The notes beneath the pieces were generated by a model, which searched no databases, had not been told where the DNA came from, and saw nothing but the letters and a program-made list of their open reading frames with translations. Source: DASQFI01 sp035633215 (GTDB taxonomy: Bacteria > Acidobacteriota > Vicinamibacteria > Vicinamibacterales > SCN-69-37). Taken from it: 64,000 nt of DNA. This document shows, in pieces, positions 30,757 to 39,358 of the stretch. The stretch is taken from contig DASQFI010000054.1 of NCBI GenBank assembly GCA_035633215.1, positions 124,001 through 188,000 on the forward strand, in the 5' to 3' direction. Numbering within the stretch: the first letter of the stretch is position 1; every line of letters begins with the position of its first letter. The position numbers were made by a program, and so were the translations under genes.

Positions 30757-32619
30757 ATGTCCGCTCCATCACTCGCTGTTCTCCACAATCTCGCCACGCA
30801 ACTTCGCATCGACTCGGTCCGATCGACGACGGCGGCCGGTTCGGGCCATCCGACCACCTGCATGTCGGCAGCCGAAATCGTGGCGGCGCTGTTTTTCGCG
30901 GAGATGCGGTTCGATCCGCAGGATCCGCATCATCCCGAAGCCGATCGCTTCGTCCTGTCGAAGGGCCACGCGGCGCCGATTCTCTATGCGGCGTGGGCCG
31001 CGGCCGGCGCGTTCCCGCGCGACGAGCTTCTCCAGTTGAGGAAAATCAATTCCGATCTCGAAGGCCATCCAACGCCGCGGCTGCCGTTCGTGGACGTCGC
31101 GACCGGATCGCTCGGCCAGGGACTGTGCGCTGCCATCGGGATGGCGCTCAATGCGAGACGGATCAACTCCGACTATCGCACGTACGCGCTGATCGGCGAC
31201 GGCGAGACCGCCGAAGGCGCGATCTGGGAAGCGGCGCAGGCCGCGGCCTTCCACCGGCTCGACAATCTCTGCGCCATCACCGACGTCAACGGGCTCGGCC
31301 AGAGCCGCGAGACACAGTGGGATCACGATCTCAACGCCTTCACGGCGCGATGGTCGGCGTTCGGCTGGCACGCCATCGCGATCGACGGGCACGATCTGTC
31401 CGCCATTCTCGGCGCGCTCGCGGAGGCCAGGACCACCCAAGACCGGCCGACGATGATCGTCGCCAAGACGGTGAAAGGGAAGGGCGTCGCCGCGATTGCG
31501 GGAAAGGAAGGCTGGCACGGCAAGGCGCTGAAAGCGGGGAAGGAAGCCGACCAGGCGATCGCCGAGCTCGAACAACAGTACGTGCAGACCTCGGACCAGG
31601 CGCCGGTGATTCCGAAACCCGGACGCCGACTGGCCGATCCCCCGGTCCCCGACTTCGAAACCGCCCTCGCGCCGCCAAAATACAAGCGCGGCGATCAGGT
31701 CGCGACACGCGAGGTGTTCGGGGACATGCTGGTGTCCCTTGGCGACGCCGATCCGCGCATCGTCGCCCTCGACGCGGACGTGAAGAACTCGACCTACAGC
31801 GAAAAGTTCGAGAAGAAGTTTCCCGATCGCTTCTATCAAATATTCATCGCGGAACAGGCGATGGTGGGGACCGCCATGGGCCTGGCCAGCCGCGGCGCCA
31901 TTCCGTTTCCCTCGACGTTCGCCTGTTTCCTCGAGCGCGCGAGCGACTTCATCCGCCTGGCTGGCATCTCCGATTCAAATGTGAAGCTCGCCGGCTCGCA
32001 CGCCGGGGTGTCCATTGGAGAAGACGGTCCGTCGCAGATGGCGCTCGAGGATCTGGCGATGATGCGCGCCGTGCCGAATTGCACCGTCCTCTATCCCTGC
32101 GACGGCGTGAGCGCCGAGCGGCTCATCGCCCTCGCCGCGACGATCAAGGGCCTCGTGTACCTGCGCCTGACGCGGCCGAAGACCGACGTGATCTACGAGT
32201 CGACAGACGCCTTTGTCGTCGGCGGATCCATGACGCTTCGCGAAAGCGGCAAGGATGTCGCGACCGTTGTCGCCGCCGGCGTCACGGTCTTCGAAGCGCT
32301 GGCCGCGCATGAGACGCTGCAGAAAGAAGGCCTGCCGATTCGCGTGATCGATGCGTACTCCGTGCAGCCGATCGATCGCGACACGCTCGTGTCCGCCGGA
32401 CGTGCGACGCACGGACGCATCGTGACCGTCGAAGACCACTACGCGCATGGCGGCCTTGGCGATGCGGTGAGCGAAGCCGTGTGGGATCAGGGCTTCCGCG
32501 TGCGCCGGCTCGCCGTGCGCGAGATTCCGCGGAGCGGCGCGTCGAAGGAACTGCTCGAACGCTACGGCATCTCCGCGCGGGCCATCGTCGACGCGGTGAA
32601 AGGACTGGTCAAGTTGTGA
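30757..32619 (+). CDS. tkt: Transketolase
   Basis: A 620-residue thiamine diphosphate enzyme of the pentose phosphate and Calvin-type sugar rearrangements, transferring two-carbon units between sugar phosphates. The TPP-binding GDGETAEGAIWEA with downstream N (DVNGLGQS), the N-terminal GSGHPTTCMSAAE, SKGHAAPILYAA, and the second-half pyrimidine-domain motif (IAEQAMVGTAMGLASRG) are clear. The length matches the short form found in animals and many bacteria rather than the 660-residue E. coli type. The GTG of the next gene overlaps its TGA. Confidence 0.95.
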   Translation: MSAPSLAVLHNLATQLRIDSVRSTTAAGSGHPTTCMSAAEIVAALFFAEMRFDPQDPHHPEADRFVLSKGHAAPILYAAWAAAGAFPRDELLQLRKINSDLEGHPTPRLPFVDVATGSLGQGLCAAIGMALNARRINSDYRTYALIGDGETAEGAIWEAAQAAAFHRLDNLCAITDVNGLGQSRETQWDHDLNAFTARWSAFGWHAIAIDGHDLSAILGALAEARTTQDRPTMIVAKTVKGKGVAAIAGKEGWHGKALKAGKEADQAIAELEQQYVQTSDQAPVIPKPGRRLADPPVPDFETALAPPKYKRGDQVATREVFGDMLVSLGDADPRIVALDADVKNSTYSEKFEKKFPDRFYQIFIAEQAMVGTAMGLASRGAIPFPSTFACFLERASDFIRLAGISDSNVKLAGSHAGVSIGEDGPSQMALEDLAMMRAVPNCTVLYPCDGVSAERLIALAATIKGLVYLRLTRPKTDVIYESTDAFVVGGSMTLRESGKDVATVVAAGVTVFEALAAHETLQKEGLPIRVIDAYSVQPIDRDTLVSAGRATHGRIVTVEDHYAHGGLGDAVSEAVWDQGFRVRRLAVREIPRSGASKELLERYGISARAIVDAVKGLVKL

Positions 32620-35600
32620 ACCACGGCGCGGCGTTCGTCGGACTCCTGGCGGCGGGTATGTTCGGTGCCGGTGCGTTCGCGCGAAGCGCGGTGCCGATCG
32701 AGAGCGTCCGGCAGGACACGCCGGACCAGGCCGTGGCGGCCGGCGTGCGCGAAGCCGCATGGTCGCCGGACGGCAAGCGAGTGGCCGCGACGCGGTTCGA
32801 GACAATCTGGACGATGGCGCCCGACGGCCGCGACGCGCGGCGTCTGGTGTCGAAACCAGACGGTTGGACCGCCGAACGCGATCCAGTCTGGTCGCCCGAC
32901 GGAAGATCGATCGCATTCAGCGCGAGCACGAACGGACAGTTCGATCTCTGGATCGCACCGTCGACCGGCGGATCAGCACGGCGAGTGACGTCGCTTACGG
33001 GCGATGAGCGCTGGCCGTCATGGACGCGCGACGGCCGGCTGTTGTTCTCGCATCGCGCTCCTCGAGACCGCTGGCAGCTGTACCTGACGAATGACGGCGC
33101 CGCCGGGGAGCCGGCCAGGTTCTCACCTGAAGGCGCGACGGAGTGGCAGGGACGCGTGTCGCCCGACGGCAAGCTCGTCGTGTTCGTCTCCGATCGCGAG
33201 CCCGAGATCAACAGCGACGCCGATCTCTGGGTGCGCGAGCTGCGCCCCGACGCCACGGGCCGCACGATCCGGCTGACACGCAGCCCAGGCGTCGAGAGTT
33301 TCCCAGCCTGGGCGCCTGACAACGCGCGGGTCGCGTACGCGGCGCCTCGCAATGCGCAACAGAATCTCGTGTGGGTCGTCGCCGTGCCGTCGTTCGACGT
33401 TGCAGCGGCGCAGGCGGGGCAAGCCGGGCGCGGCGGTCCGGGCGCGCCCGGCCGCGGCGGGAGGCCAGGTGGGCCCGGCCCGGCGGCGGCCGCCGATCCC
33501 GGCACCGTCGTGCTCGCATCGAGACACGGCGGGGTGCCTGCGTGGTCGCCCGACGGCCAGTCGCTGCTCATCGCCACGTTCCTCACGACGGACGCCGGCT
33601 ACAACGGCGATCCGAACCGCAGCCAGGACGATCCGCCCGCGGCGTTTTCGGCGAGCGCGTCGGACTACGCGCTGTGGCGGGTCGCGGCGCCGCGTCCCGT
33701 GGACGAAGGCGCGACCGCACTCGCGCTCGCCACCAGCGACAGCGCCCGCTGGGTCTCGGCCTTCGATCAGATCTGGCAGACGCTGAAGTCGATGTACTAC
33801 TCGACTGGTGAGTCGTCGGAGGCCTGGGACGCGCTGCGGCAGAAGTACCGTCCGGACGTGGCACGCGCGACCGACGCCGCGTCAGCCGAGGCGGTTATCG
33901 ATCGCATGATCGCCGAGCAGCCGCTGATCAGGCCGGCGGTCGAGTCGCCGCGTGCGGTCGTCGCGTCCGGCCATCCGCTCGCGTCGGCCGCCGGCGCGCT
34001 CGTCCTCGAGCGCGGCGGTAACGTCGTCGACGCCGGCATTGCCGTGTCGTTCGCGCTGGGCGTGGTCGAGCCGGATGCGTCGAGCATCGGCGGCGATGGC
34101 CAGGCCATCCTGTTTCTCAAAGGCATGTCCGAGCCGATCGTCATCGAGTACAAGGACATGTCGCCGAGTCACGCGACGCCGGACAACACCAGGATCTTCA
34201 CGGCCACCGGGGCGCGGACGGCGAGCGACGGTCCCACCGTCGCCGCCATCCCCGGTGTCGTTGCCGGGCTCGATCTCCTCTATCAGAAGTACGGCAGCAA
34301 GAAAGTGCCGTGGGCGGATCTCGTCGCGCCGGCAATCAAGATGGCCGACGAGGGGTTCGTCCTCGACGATGCGCTGCCGACGACCGTAGCCGAAGGGCGG
34401 GCGTCGTTCGCGAAATATCCGGAATCCGCGAAGCTGTTCATTCCGGGCGGGCGCCCGATCGCGGCAGGGGATCGATTCGTCAACAAGGACTACGCCGAGA
34501 CGCTCCGCACGATCGCGAAGGAGGGCGGCCAGTCGTTCTATCGCGGATCGATCGCGCGGCGTATCGTCGCCGACATGGCCGCAAACGGCGGCATCATCAC
34601 GGCTGAAGATCTCGCGCAGTACCGCGCAATGGAGCGGAAGCCTCTCGCGGGGCGCTACCGGAATCACCTCGTCTATTCGGTGCCGGCGCCGGTGTCGACC
34701 GGATTGCAGATGGTCGAGACGCTGCAGATTCTCGATCAGTATCGGGCCGCGCCTGGCGCGACGCTGACGAAGGATCCCGATTTTCTGCACTATGCGATCG
34801 ACGCCTGGCGCGTCCGCGACGGCGGAGCGCGCATCGCGGATCCGGAACGCTGGCAGGTCGACCTGGGGAATCACCTCGAGCCGGCGCACGCGCTCGAGCG
34901 ATTCAAGCTCATCGATCCGAAGAAAGCCTATGTCGCGCAGGGTGGCGGCCGGGGAAATGAAGCGCCTGAAAAGCTGCTCCCCGGTGAAGGGGGTGAAGGT
35001 CATGAAGGTTCGGAGGCCGGCCGGCGGGTGCAGACCGGGACGACCGCCTTCGTCGTTGCTGATGCCGAAGGCAACATGATCGCCTTCACGCAGACACTGT
35101 CGACCTGGGGCGGAAACTACTACGTGTCCAAAGGACTGGGGTTTCTCTACAACGATCATTTCCGCGGCGGTCGTGGCGGCACAGGATTTGGCTCGATGGT
35201 CCCCCTCATGCGGACCTCGACGACCAGTGTCCCGACGCTGGTGTTCGCGCCTGCACAGGGTGCCACGCCGTCCGGCATTCCAGGATTCACTCCCCGGCTG
35301 GCCGTCGGATGCGCGGGGAACGCCTGGATCCCCGCCTCCGTCTACAGCATCATCCTGAACGTCGTCGACGGCGGGATGCCGGCGCAGCAGGCGATCGAGG
35401 CGCCGCGCATGCTGATTGGCGGCGGGGAAGGCGGGCGGTCGCGGGTTCAGATCGAGGACCGTATCCCCCGGCCGGTCCTGGCGGACCTCGAGGCCCGGGG
35501 GCACACCTTCGCGAAGGTCGGCAGAAAAGGCGAGGTCAAATACGGCTATGCGGCCCTCGCCGTCGTCAATACGACGAAGGGTACGGTCCAGGGGGGCGCC

Positions 35601-35642
35601 GATCCGCGCCGGTCACACGGCACGGCCGCGCCAGGGAAGTAG
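32616..35642 (+). CDS. TolB/PD40 propeller fused to gamma-glutamyltransferase
   Basis: A 1008-residue protein with a GTG start overlapping the transketolase stop by 4 bp. It begins with a signal-like hydrophobic stretch (FVGLLAAGMFGAGAFARSA). Residues about 40-370 have WSPDGK-type PD40 repeats. Residues about 380-435 (FDQIWQTLKSMYYSTGES, then WDALRQKYRPDVARA) look like the helical segment that follows the propeller in tricorn-type peptidases. From about 440 to the end is a gamma-glutamyltransferase (ASGHPLASAAGALVLERGGN). The candidate nucleophile is T809 in QTGTTAFVV, where classical enzymes have TTH. A low-complexity insert (LLPGEGGEGHEGSEAG) sits just before it. It may process glutathione or gamma-glutamyl peptides outside the cytoplasm. 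Confidence 0.82.
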   Translation: MNHGAAFVGLLAAGMFGAGAFARSAVPIESVRQDTPDQAVAAGVREAAWSPDGKRVAATRFETIWTMAPDGRDARRLVSKPDGWTAERDPVWSPDGRSIAFSASTNGQFDLWIAPSTGGSARRVTSLTGDERWPSWTRDGRLLFSHRAPRDRWQLYLTNDGAAGEPARFSPEGATEWQGRVSPDGKLVVFVSDREPEINSDADLWVRELRPDATGRTIRLTRSPGVESFPAWAPDNARVAYAAPRNAQQNLVWVVAVPSFDVAAAQAGQAGRGGPGAPGRGGRPGGPGPAAAADPGTVVLASRHGGVPAWSPDGQSLLIATFLTTDAGYNGDPNRSQDDPPAAFSASASDYALWRVAAPRPVDEGATALALATSDSARWVSAFDQIWQTLKSMYYSTGESSEAWDALRQKYRPDVARATDAASAEAVIDRMIAEQPLIRPAVESPRAVVASGHPLASAAGALVLERGGNVVDAGIAVSFALGVVEPDASSIGGDGQAILFLKGMSEPIVIEYKDMSPSHATPDNTRIFTATGARTASDGPTVAAIPGVVAGLDLLYQKYGSKKVPWADLVAPAIKMADEGFVLDDALPTTVAEGRASFAKYPESAKLFIPGGRPIAAGDRFVNKDYAETLRTIAKEGGQSFYRGSIARRIVADMAANGGIITAEDLAQYRAMERKPLAGRYRNHLVYSVPAPVSTGLQMVETLQILDQYRAAPGATLTKDPDFLHYAIDAWRVRDGGARIADPERWQVDLGNHLEPAHALERFKLIDPKKAYVAQGGGRGNEAPEKLLPGEGGEGHEGSEAGRRVQTGTTAFVVADAEGNMIAFTQTLSTWGGNYYVSKGLGFLYNDHFRGGRGGTGFGSMVPLMRTSTTSVPTLVFAPAQGATPSGIPGFTPRLAVGCAGNAWIPASVYSIILNVVDGGMPAQQAIEAPRMLIGGGEGGRSRVQIEDRIPRPVLADLEARGHTFAKVGRKGEVKYGYAALAVVNTTKGTVQGGADPRRSHGTAAPGK

Positions 35643-35673
35643 AATCTGAAGACTGGATCAAGGGGGGGACCAC

Positions 35674-36198
35674 ATGGTCCGCTACAACAAGGACGAGGGC
35701 TTCACCCTCATCGAGCTTCTGATCGTCGTCGCTATCATCAGCATCATCGCGGCGATTGCCGTGCCGGGGCTTCTGCGATCGAAGATGACGGCCAACGAGA
35801 CCTCGGCCAATATTGCGCTTCGCACGACCGCGGCATCCCAGGTGCTGTATTCCACCTCGTGCGGCAGCGGGGCGTTCGCAGCCTCCTATGTCATCCTCGG
35901 CACGCCGCCACCCGGCAGCACCGACGCGTTCGTGGGCGCCGATCTCGGTTCGAGTGCCACGCCGGTCAAGGCCGGATACAACCTCACACTCGGTCCTGGG
36001 GCCGGTTCGCAGGCGGGTCCCAACGACTGCAACGGCGCGGCGACGATCACGTCGTTCTACGCGACCGCCGTGCCGCAGACCTACGGCACGTCGGGCTCCC
36101 GGTCGTTTGCCGTGAACAGCGGCAACGTCGTGTGGGAACTGAACGCGGCGACGGCACCCACGGAGCCATTCGGGCCGCCGGCCAAGCCTGTGAACTGA
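35674..36198 (+). CDS. Type IV pilin-like / pseudopilin protein
   Basis: A 174-residue prepilin. The leader MVRYNKDEG ends in Gly9, and the mature protein starts FTLIELLIVVAIISIIAAIA with Phe at +1 and Glu at +5, the prepilin peptidase site. After the hydrophobic assembly helix comes a Gly/Ser/Thr-rich globular part with a Cys pair (TSCGSGAF and NDCNGAA). It could be a major pilin or a type II secretion pseudopilin of the GspG class; no assembly genes lie nearby. The ribosome-binding site is a purine run AAGGGGGGG. The gene stands alone before an AACTNAG array. Confidence 0.88.
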   Translation: MVRYNKDEGFTLIELLIVVAIISIIAAIAVPGLLRSKMTANETSANIALRTTAASQVLYSTSCGSGAFAASYVILGTPPPGSTDAFVGADLGSSATPVKAGYNLTLGPGAGSQAGPNDCNGAATITSFYATAVPQTYGTSGSRSFAVNSGNVVWELNAATAPTEPFGPPAKPVN

Positions 36199-36203
36199 CG
36201 CAG

Positions 36204-36298
36204 CAACTTTGGAACTGACGCCGCAACTTAGAACTTAGAACTCAGAACTTAGAACTTGATCGTCAGTTCTGAGTTCAAAGTTCTGAGTTCTAAGTTTT
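36204..36298. repeat. Convergent heptamer array, AACTNAG family (copy 3)
   Basis: The left arm (36222-36257) reads AACTTAG, AACTTAG, AACTCAG, AACTTAG, AACTT, preceded by degenerate words from 36204. After about 5 nt the right arm (36263-36298) is the inverted series with N = T, C, T, C. It lies between the convergent pilin and nadE genes, so here it could act as a terminator hairpin. Confidence 0.85.
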
Positions 36299-36305
36299 CG
36301 CGTTT

Positions 36306-37058
36306 TCAGACTGGTCCGACCGGCGGCAGCGCCCGCTTGTGGTCGGAGATTTTCCGCAGCAGATCGATCCGTTCGGCGACCGCGCCTGGCACGGCCGAGG
36401 CGCCACGCTGCAGATACGCTTCGAGCGTGTCGTAGGTAAACCCCATCTCCGCTTCGTCGGTTTGACCGACCCACAGGCCGGCCGTGGGAGGCTTGTCGAT
36501 CACCTGATCCGGCACGCCGAGCTCGCGGCCGAGCGCGCGCACCTCGCTCTTGAGCAATCCGCCGATCGGCAGCAGATCGACGCCGCCATCGCCGTACTTG
36601 GTGAAGTAGCCGAGCGTCAGCTCGCTGCGGTTGCCGGTGCCGACGACGAGATAGTTCAGCGAGTTGGCGATGAAGTAGAGCGACGCCATCCGGAGTCGCG
36701 GCTTGACGTTCGCTTCGGGCATCTGCTGCTTGATGTCGAGCGTGGCGACATGGGTCGGCAGTCCTTTGACGGCCGAATGCAGCGCCTCGGTCAGCGCGTC
36801 GAACGTCGAGCCGAGATCGACGCGGACGACCGGAATGCCGAACGTCGACGCGACGAGCCGTGCATCCTGCTCGTCCTGCGGGTGGCTGTAGCAGGGCAGC
36901 AGAACGCCGAGCACCCGCTGCGGCGCGGCTATCTGGCACAAGCGGGCGACGACGGCCGAGTCGATCCCGCCGCTCAAACCAACAACGAATCCGCGGACGC
37001 CGGCTTCATCGGCGCGCGCACGCAGCCAGGTAGCGATTCTGTCGGCGCGATCGGACAT
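36306..37058 (-). CDS. nadE: NAD+ synthase (ammonia-dependent)
   Basis: A 250-residue N-type ATP pyrophosphatase that amidates nicotinic acid adenine dinucleotide to NAD+. The P-loop SGGIDSAV lies at 29-36; KPRLRMASLYFIAN and VGTGNRSELTLGYFTKYGDG are the hallmark substrate and ATP motifs. There is no N-terminal nitrilase domain, so it uses free ammonia rather than glutamine. The Arg-rich helical RLR(M)ASLYF is typical. It is flanked on both sides by heptamer arrays: AACTNAG at its 3' end and GGCCNNA at its 5' end. Confidence 0.95.
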   Translation of the reverse strand: MSDRADRIATWLRARADEAGVRGFVVGLSGGIDSAVVARLCQIAAPQRVLGVLLPCYSHPQDEQDARLVASTFGIPVVRVDLGSTFDALTEALHSAVKGLPTHVATLDIKQQMPEANVKPRLRMASLYFIANSLNYLVVGTGNRSELTLGYFTKYGDGGVDLLPIGGLLKSEVRALGRELGVPDQVIDKPPTAGLWVGQTDEAEMGFTYDTLEAYLQRGASAVPGAVAERIDLLRKISDHKRALPPVGPV

Positions 37059-37074
37059 GGATGGACTATAACAA

Positions 37075-37205
37075 GGCGAAAGGCCAAAGGCCGAAGGCCG
37101 AAGAGAAACCCGGCTCGGCCGGCGAGTTGCGGAGTTCTAAGTTCGAAGTTCAGGCCGCGTTCTACAGCGGCGTGCGTTGGTCTACGGCCTTCGGCCTTCG
37201 GCCTT
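37075..37205. repeat. Convergent heptamer array, GGCCNNA family (copy 2), with a nested AACTNAG-like stretch
   Basis: The left arm (37075-37103) has four words (AGGCCAAAGGCCGAAGG type), followed by GAGAAACCCGGCT as in copy 1 at 18285. The right arm (37182-37205) has three inverted GGCCGAA words. The 78-nt spacer contains GAGTTCTAAGTTCGAAGTTC, an inverted AACTNAG-type run. The right arm encodes the last residues (KAEGRRP) of the membrane protein at 37182. Confidence 0.8.
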
Positions 37206-38198
37206 GAGATTCTCCATCGCCTCGGCCTCCGGCGAATCCGGCCAGATCGGCAGCGGCGCGGCCGTGTAGTTCGCGTGCGCGAGCTCGCCCTGAAAAAAGA
37301 CGACTTCGGAGGCAAAGAACGCGAGCTTGGCCCAGAGCCGCGCCAGCAGGTACACGAGGACGATGAGCAGCGCGACCCAGGGCGGCGCGTCGGGCGGCGG
37401 GCTGGCCTGGACCCACAGGCGCAGGATCACGACCAGCGCGAACACATTCAGCAGGTACAGACCAGCGATCCGCAGCGGCCGCCGGCGGACGAAGCGGATC
37501 GACGCGGCAAGCGCGCCAAACATCCCGCGGCGATCTTCGACGACCGCGCGAACACGCGCGAAATCGGCGATGATCCCGACGACCATGAGTGCGAAGGCGA
37601 AGACGAGATACAGCGCGCCCCGCACCCAGAGCTCGTCGCGCTCGCCGGCGAGATCGCCCGTCCATCTCGCGTAGAGATCGACGAAGAGCCATGGATATAC
37701 CCACCGGAACAGGACGTAGTACGCCGAGCCGACGAACACCGAGAGCCGGATGAAGCGCACGAAGAAAACCCCGCACGCCGCGAAGAACGCGGCGGTGCCG
37801 ATGGGCCGGGCGCGGGCCAGGCGGTCGAGGATCCCGCCGGAGAGGAACAGCCACAGCGCGACGTACGCGATCGCCGGGCCCGCGATCGCCGGATTCAACG
37901 GATCGCGGCGCAGCCACTCGCTCGTCGCCGCCGGCGAGCCGAAGAAGCCGAGCAGCTCGCGTTCAATCATCCGGCCGAGCTCCCGCGCCCGGGCGGCCGG
38001 GTCGATTGTGTCTTCGCTGATTCCTCGATCGCTGGTGAGACCGGATCCGACGCCGAGATCGAGCGCCCCTTGAAGCGCGGCGGCGAGCGGCTGGCCGAGG
38101 AGCAGCGTGGCCGCCAGCACGGACGCCGTCATGGCGTCGGCGCCGATCACCCGCCGCCAGCCTTCGGCCAAGGCCCCAAGCACGGTCGCGCGCGGCAT
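37182..38198 (-). CDS. Multi-pass membrane protein, function unknown
   Basis: A 338-residue protein with about six hydrophobic segments: near residues 25-45, 100-120, 130-155, 185-210, 240-260 and 275-300. A soluble loop follows the first helix. No family is recognised with confidence; the layout resembles uncharacterised acidobacterial membrane proteins with a DUF4013 or glycerophosphoryl-diester-like helix pattern. The ATG at 38198 starts MPRATVLGALAEGWRRV. The stop codon and last codons lie in the GGCCNNA heptamer array, so the C-terminal tail appears to be derived from repeat sequence. Confidence 0.65.
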   Translation of the reverse strand: MPRATVLGALAEGWRRVIGADAMTASVLAATLLLGQPLAAALQGALDLGVGSGLTSDRGISEDTIDPAARARELGRMIERELLGFFGSPAATSEWLRRDPLNPAIAGPAIAYVALWLFLSGGILDRLARARPIGTAAFFAACGVFFVRFIRLSVFVGSAYYVLFRWVYPWLFVDLYARWTGDLAGERDELWVRGALYLVFAFALMVVGIIADFARVRAVVEDRRGMFGALAASIRFVRRRPLRIAGLYLLNVFALVVILRLWVQASPPPDAPPWVALLIVLVYLLARLWAKLAFFASEVVFFQGELAHANYTAAPLPIWPDSPEAEAMENLKAEGRRP

Positions 38199-38303
38199 CA
38201 CGAGTGGACAAATCCTACCCGAACTACAATTGGCCCGCCGGCGCGCTTCGCGCGTCGGCGAGGCTCGCCAGAGCGATTGCGAAGGCGGCTGGAGGAGTGA
38301 ACC

Positions 38304-39302
38304 GTGCCCATCAGAGTGATGCATGTCGGACTGGGCCCCATCGGCGCGGGCGTCGTCCGTCAGGTCGCCGGCCGCAAGGGCCTCACCATTGTCGGCGCCG
38401 TGGACATCGACCCGGCGAAAACGGGCCGCGATCTTGGCGATGTCTGCGAGGTCGGCCGCAAGCTGCGCGTGAAAGTCGGCCATGACATCGCCGCGACGAT
38501 CAAGTCCGCCCGCCCGGACATCGCCGTTCTCTGCACCAGTTCCTCGCTCAAGAAAGTCGTCCCCGAATTCGAAGCGGTGCTGAAGCTGAAGGTACCCATC
38601 GTGTCGACCACGGAGGAGCTGGCGTATCCGGTGAAAGGGAACGCCGCGGTGGCCAGGAAGCTCGACGCGCTGGCAAAGCGCTCGCGCGTCGCCGTGCTCG
38701 GCACGGGCGTGAATCCGGGATTCGTGATGGACGCGCTGCCGATCGCGCTCACGGGCGTCTGCGAGAGCGTCACCGCGATCGAAGTCGATCGCATTCAGGA
38801 CGCGCGCATCCGCCGGTTGCCGTTCCAGAAAAAGATTGGCGCGGGCCTGACCCGCGAGGAGTTCCAGGCGAAGGTCGACGACGCGAGCGTGCGCCACGTC
38901 GGACTCGCCGAGTCGATCACGATGATCGCCGACGCGCTCGGGTGGAAACTCGATCGCGTCACCGACGAGATTCAGCCGAAGATCGCCGCCGAAGCCGTGT
39001 CGAGCCAGTTCCTCACGGTGCCGGCCGGCCGCGTCTGCGGGATCATTCAGGACGGCGTCGGATACCGCAAGGGCGCGCCGGTCATCAAGCTGCACATGGA
39101 AGCGTATCTGGGCGCGCCCGAGTCGTACGACGCCGTGCGCGTCACCGGCAATCCGCCGTTGAACATGAAGCTCGCCGGCGGCGTCCACGGCGACGTGGCG
39201 ACGGCGTCCATCACCGTCAACTCGATCCCGAAAGTGCTCCAAGCGTCGCCCGGGGTTCGGACGATGCGGGATATGACGCTGCCGTCGTTCTTTGGGGGAT
39301 GA
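38304..39302 (+). CDS. Diaminopentanoate dehydrogenase-like oxidoreductase (DapB-fold N-terminus)
   Basis: A 332-residue NAD(P)-dependent enzyme. The Rossmann start MPIRVMHVGLGPIGAGVVRQ, the VGAVDIDPAKTGRDLG segment, and STTEELAYP followed by VLGTGVNPGFVMDALP match the 2,4-diaminopentanoate dehydrogenase/dihydrodipicolinate reductase-like group. True DapB is about 260 residues and has a different C-terminal domain, so lysine synthesis is not implied. Ornithine degradation through 2,4-diaminopentanoate would be the precedent, but no partner genes are nearby. GTG start with GGAGGAG ribosome-binding site. Its TGA stop is the first part of the terminator stem at 39301. Confidence 0.75.
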   Translation: MPIRVMHVGLGPIGAGVVRQVAGRKGLTIVGAVDIDPAKTGRDLGDVCEVGRKLRVKVGHDIAATIKSARPDIAVLCTSSSLKKVVPEFEAVLKLKVPIVSTTEELAYPVKGNAAVARKLDALAKRSRVAVLGTGVNPGFVMDALPIALTGVCESVTAIEVDRIQDARIRRLPFQKKIGAGLTREEFQAKVDDASVRHVGLAESITMIADALGWKLDRVTDEIQPKIAAEAVSSQFLTVPAGRVCGIIQDGVGYRKGAPVIKLHMEAYLGAPESYDAVRVTGNPPLNMKLAGGVHGDVATASITVNSIPKVLQASPGVRTMRDMTLPSFFGG

Positions 39303-39358
39303 CCTCGGGTTTCTTTTTGTTTTGGTTTTCCAAAAAAGAAACCCGAGGTCTTTTTATT
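39301..39358 (+). terminator. Strong intrinsic terminator
   Basis: GACCTCGGGTTTCTTTTT (39301-39318) pairs exactly with AAAAAGAAACCCGAGGTC (39333-39350), loop of 14 nt, followed by TTTTTATTT. It terminates the plus-strand dehydrogenase. The same stretch carries the stop codon of the convergent CobA-HemD gene (39354-39356), so both genes end here. Confidence 0.88.

Noticed and set aside
36339..38300. A 653-codon plus-strand frame opposite nadE and the membrane protein
   Set aside because: It crosses two genes and an intergenic repeat, and lacks any motif.
38245..38300. GC-rich GGCGAGGCTCGCC palindrome before the diaminopentanoate dehydrogenase-like gene as a regulatory site
   Set aside because: The palindrome is short and made of common GC words; no second copy or relation to promoter elements could be shown.
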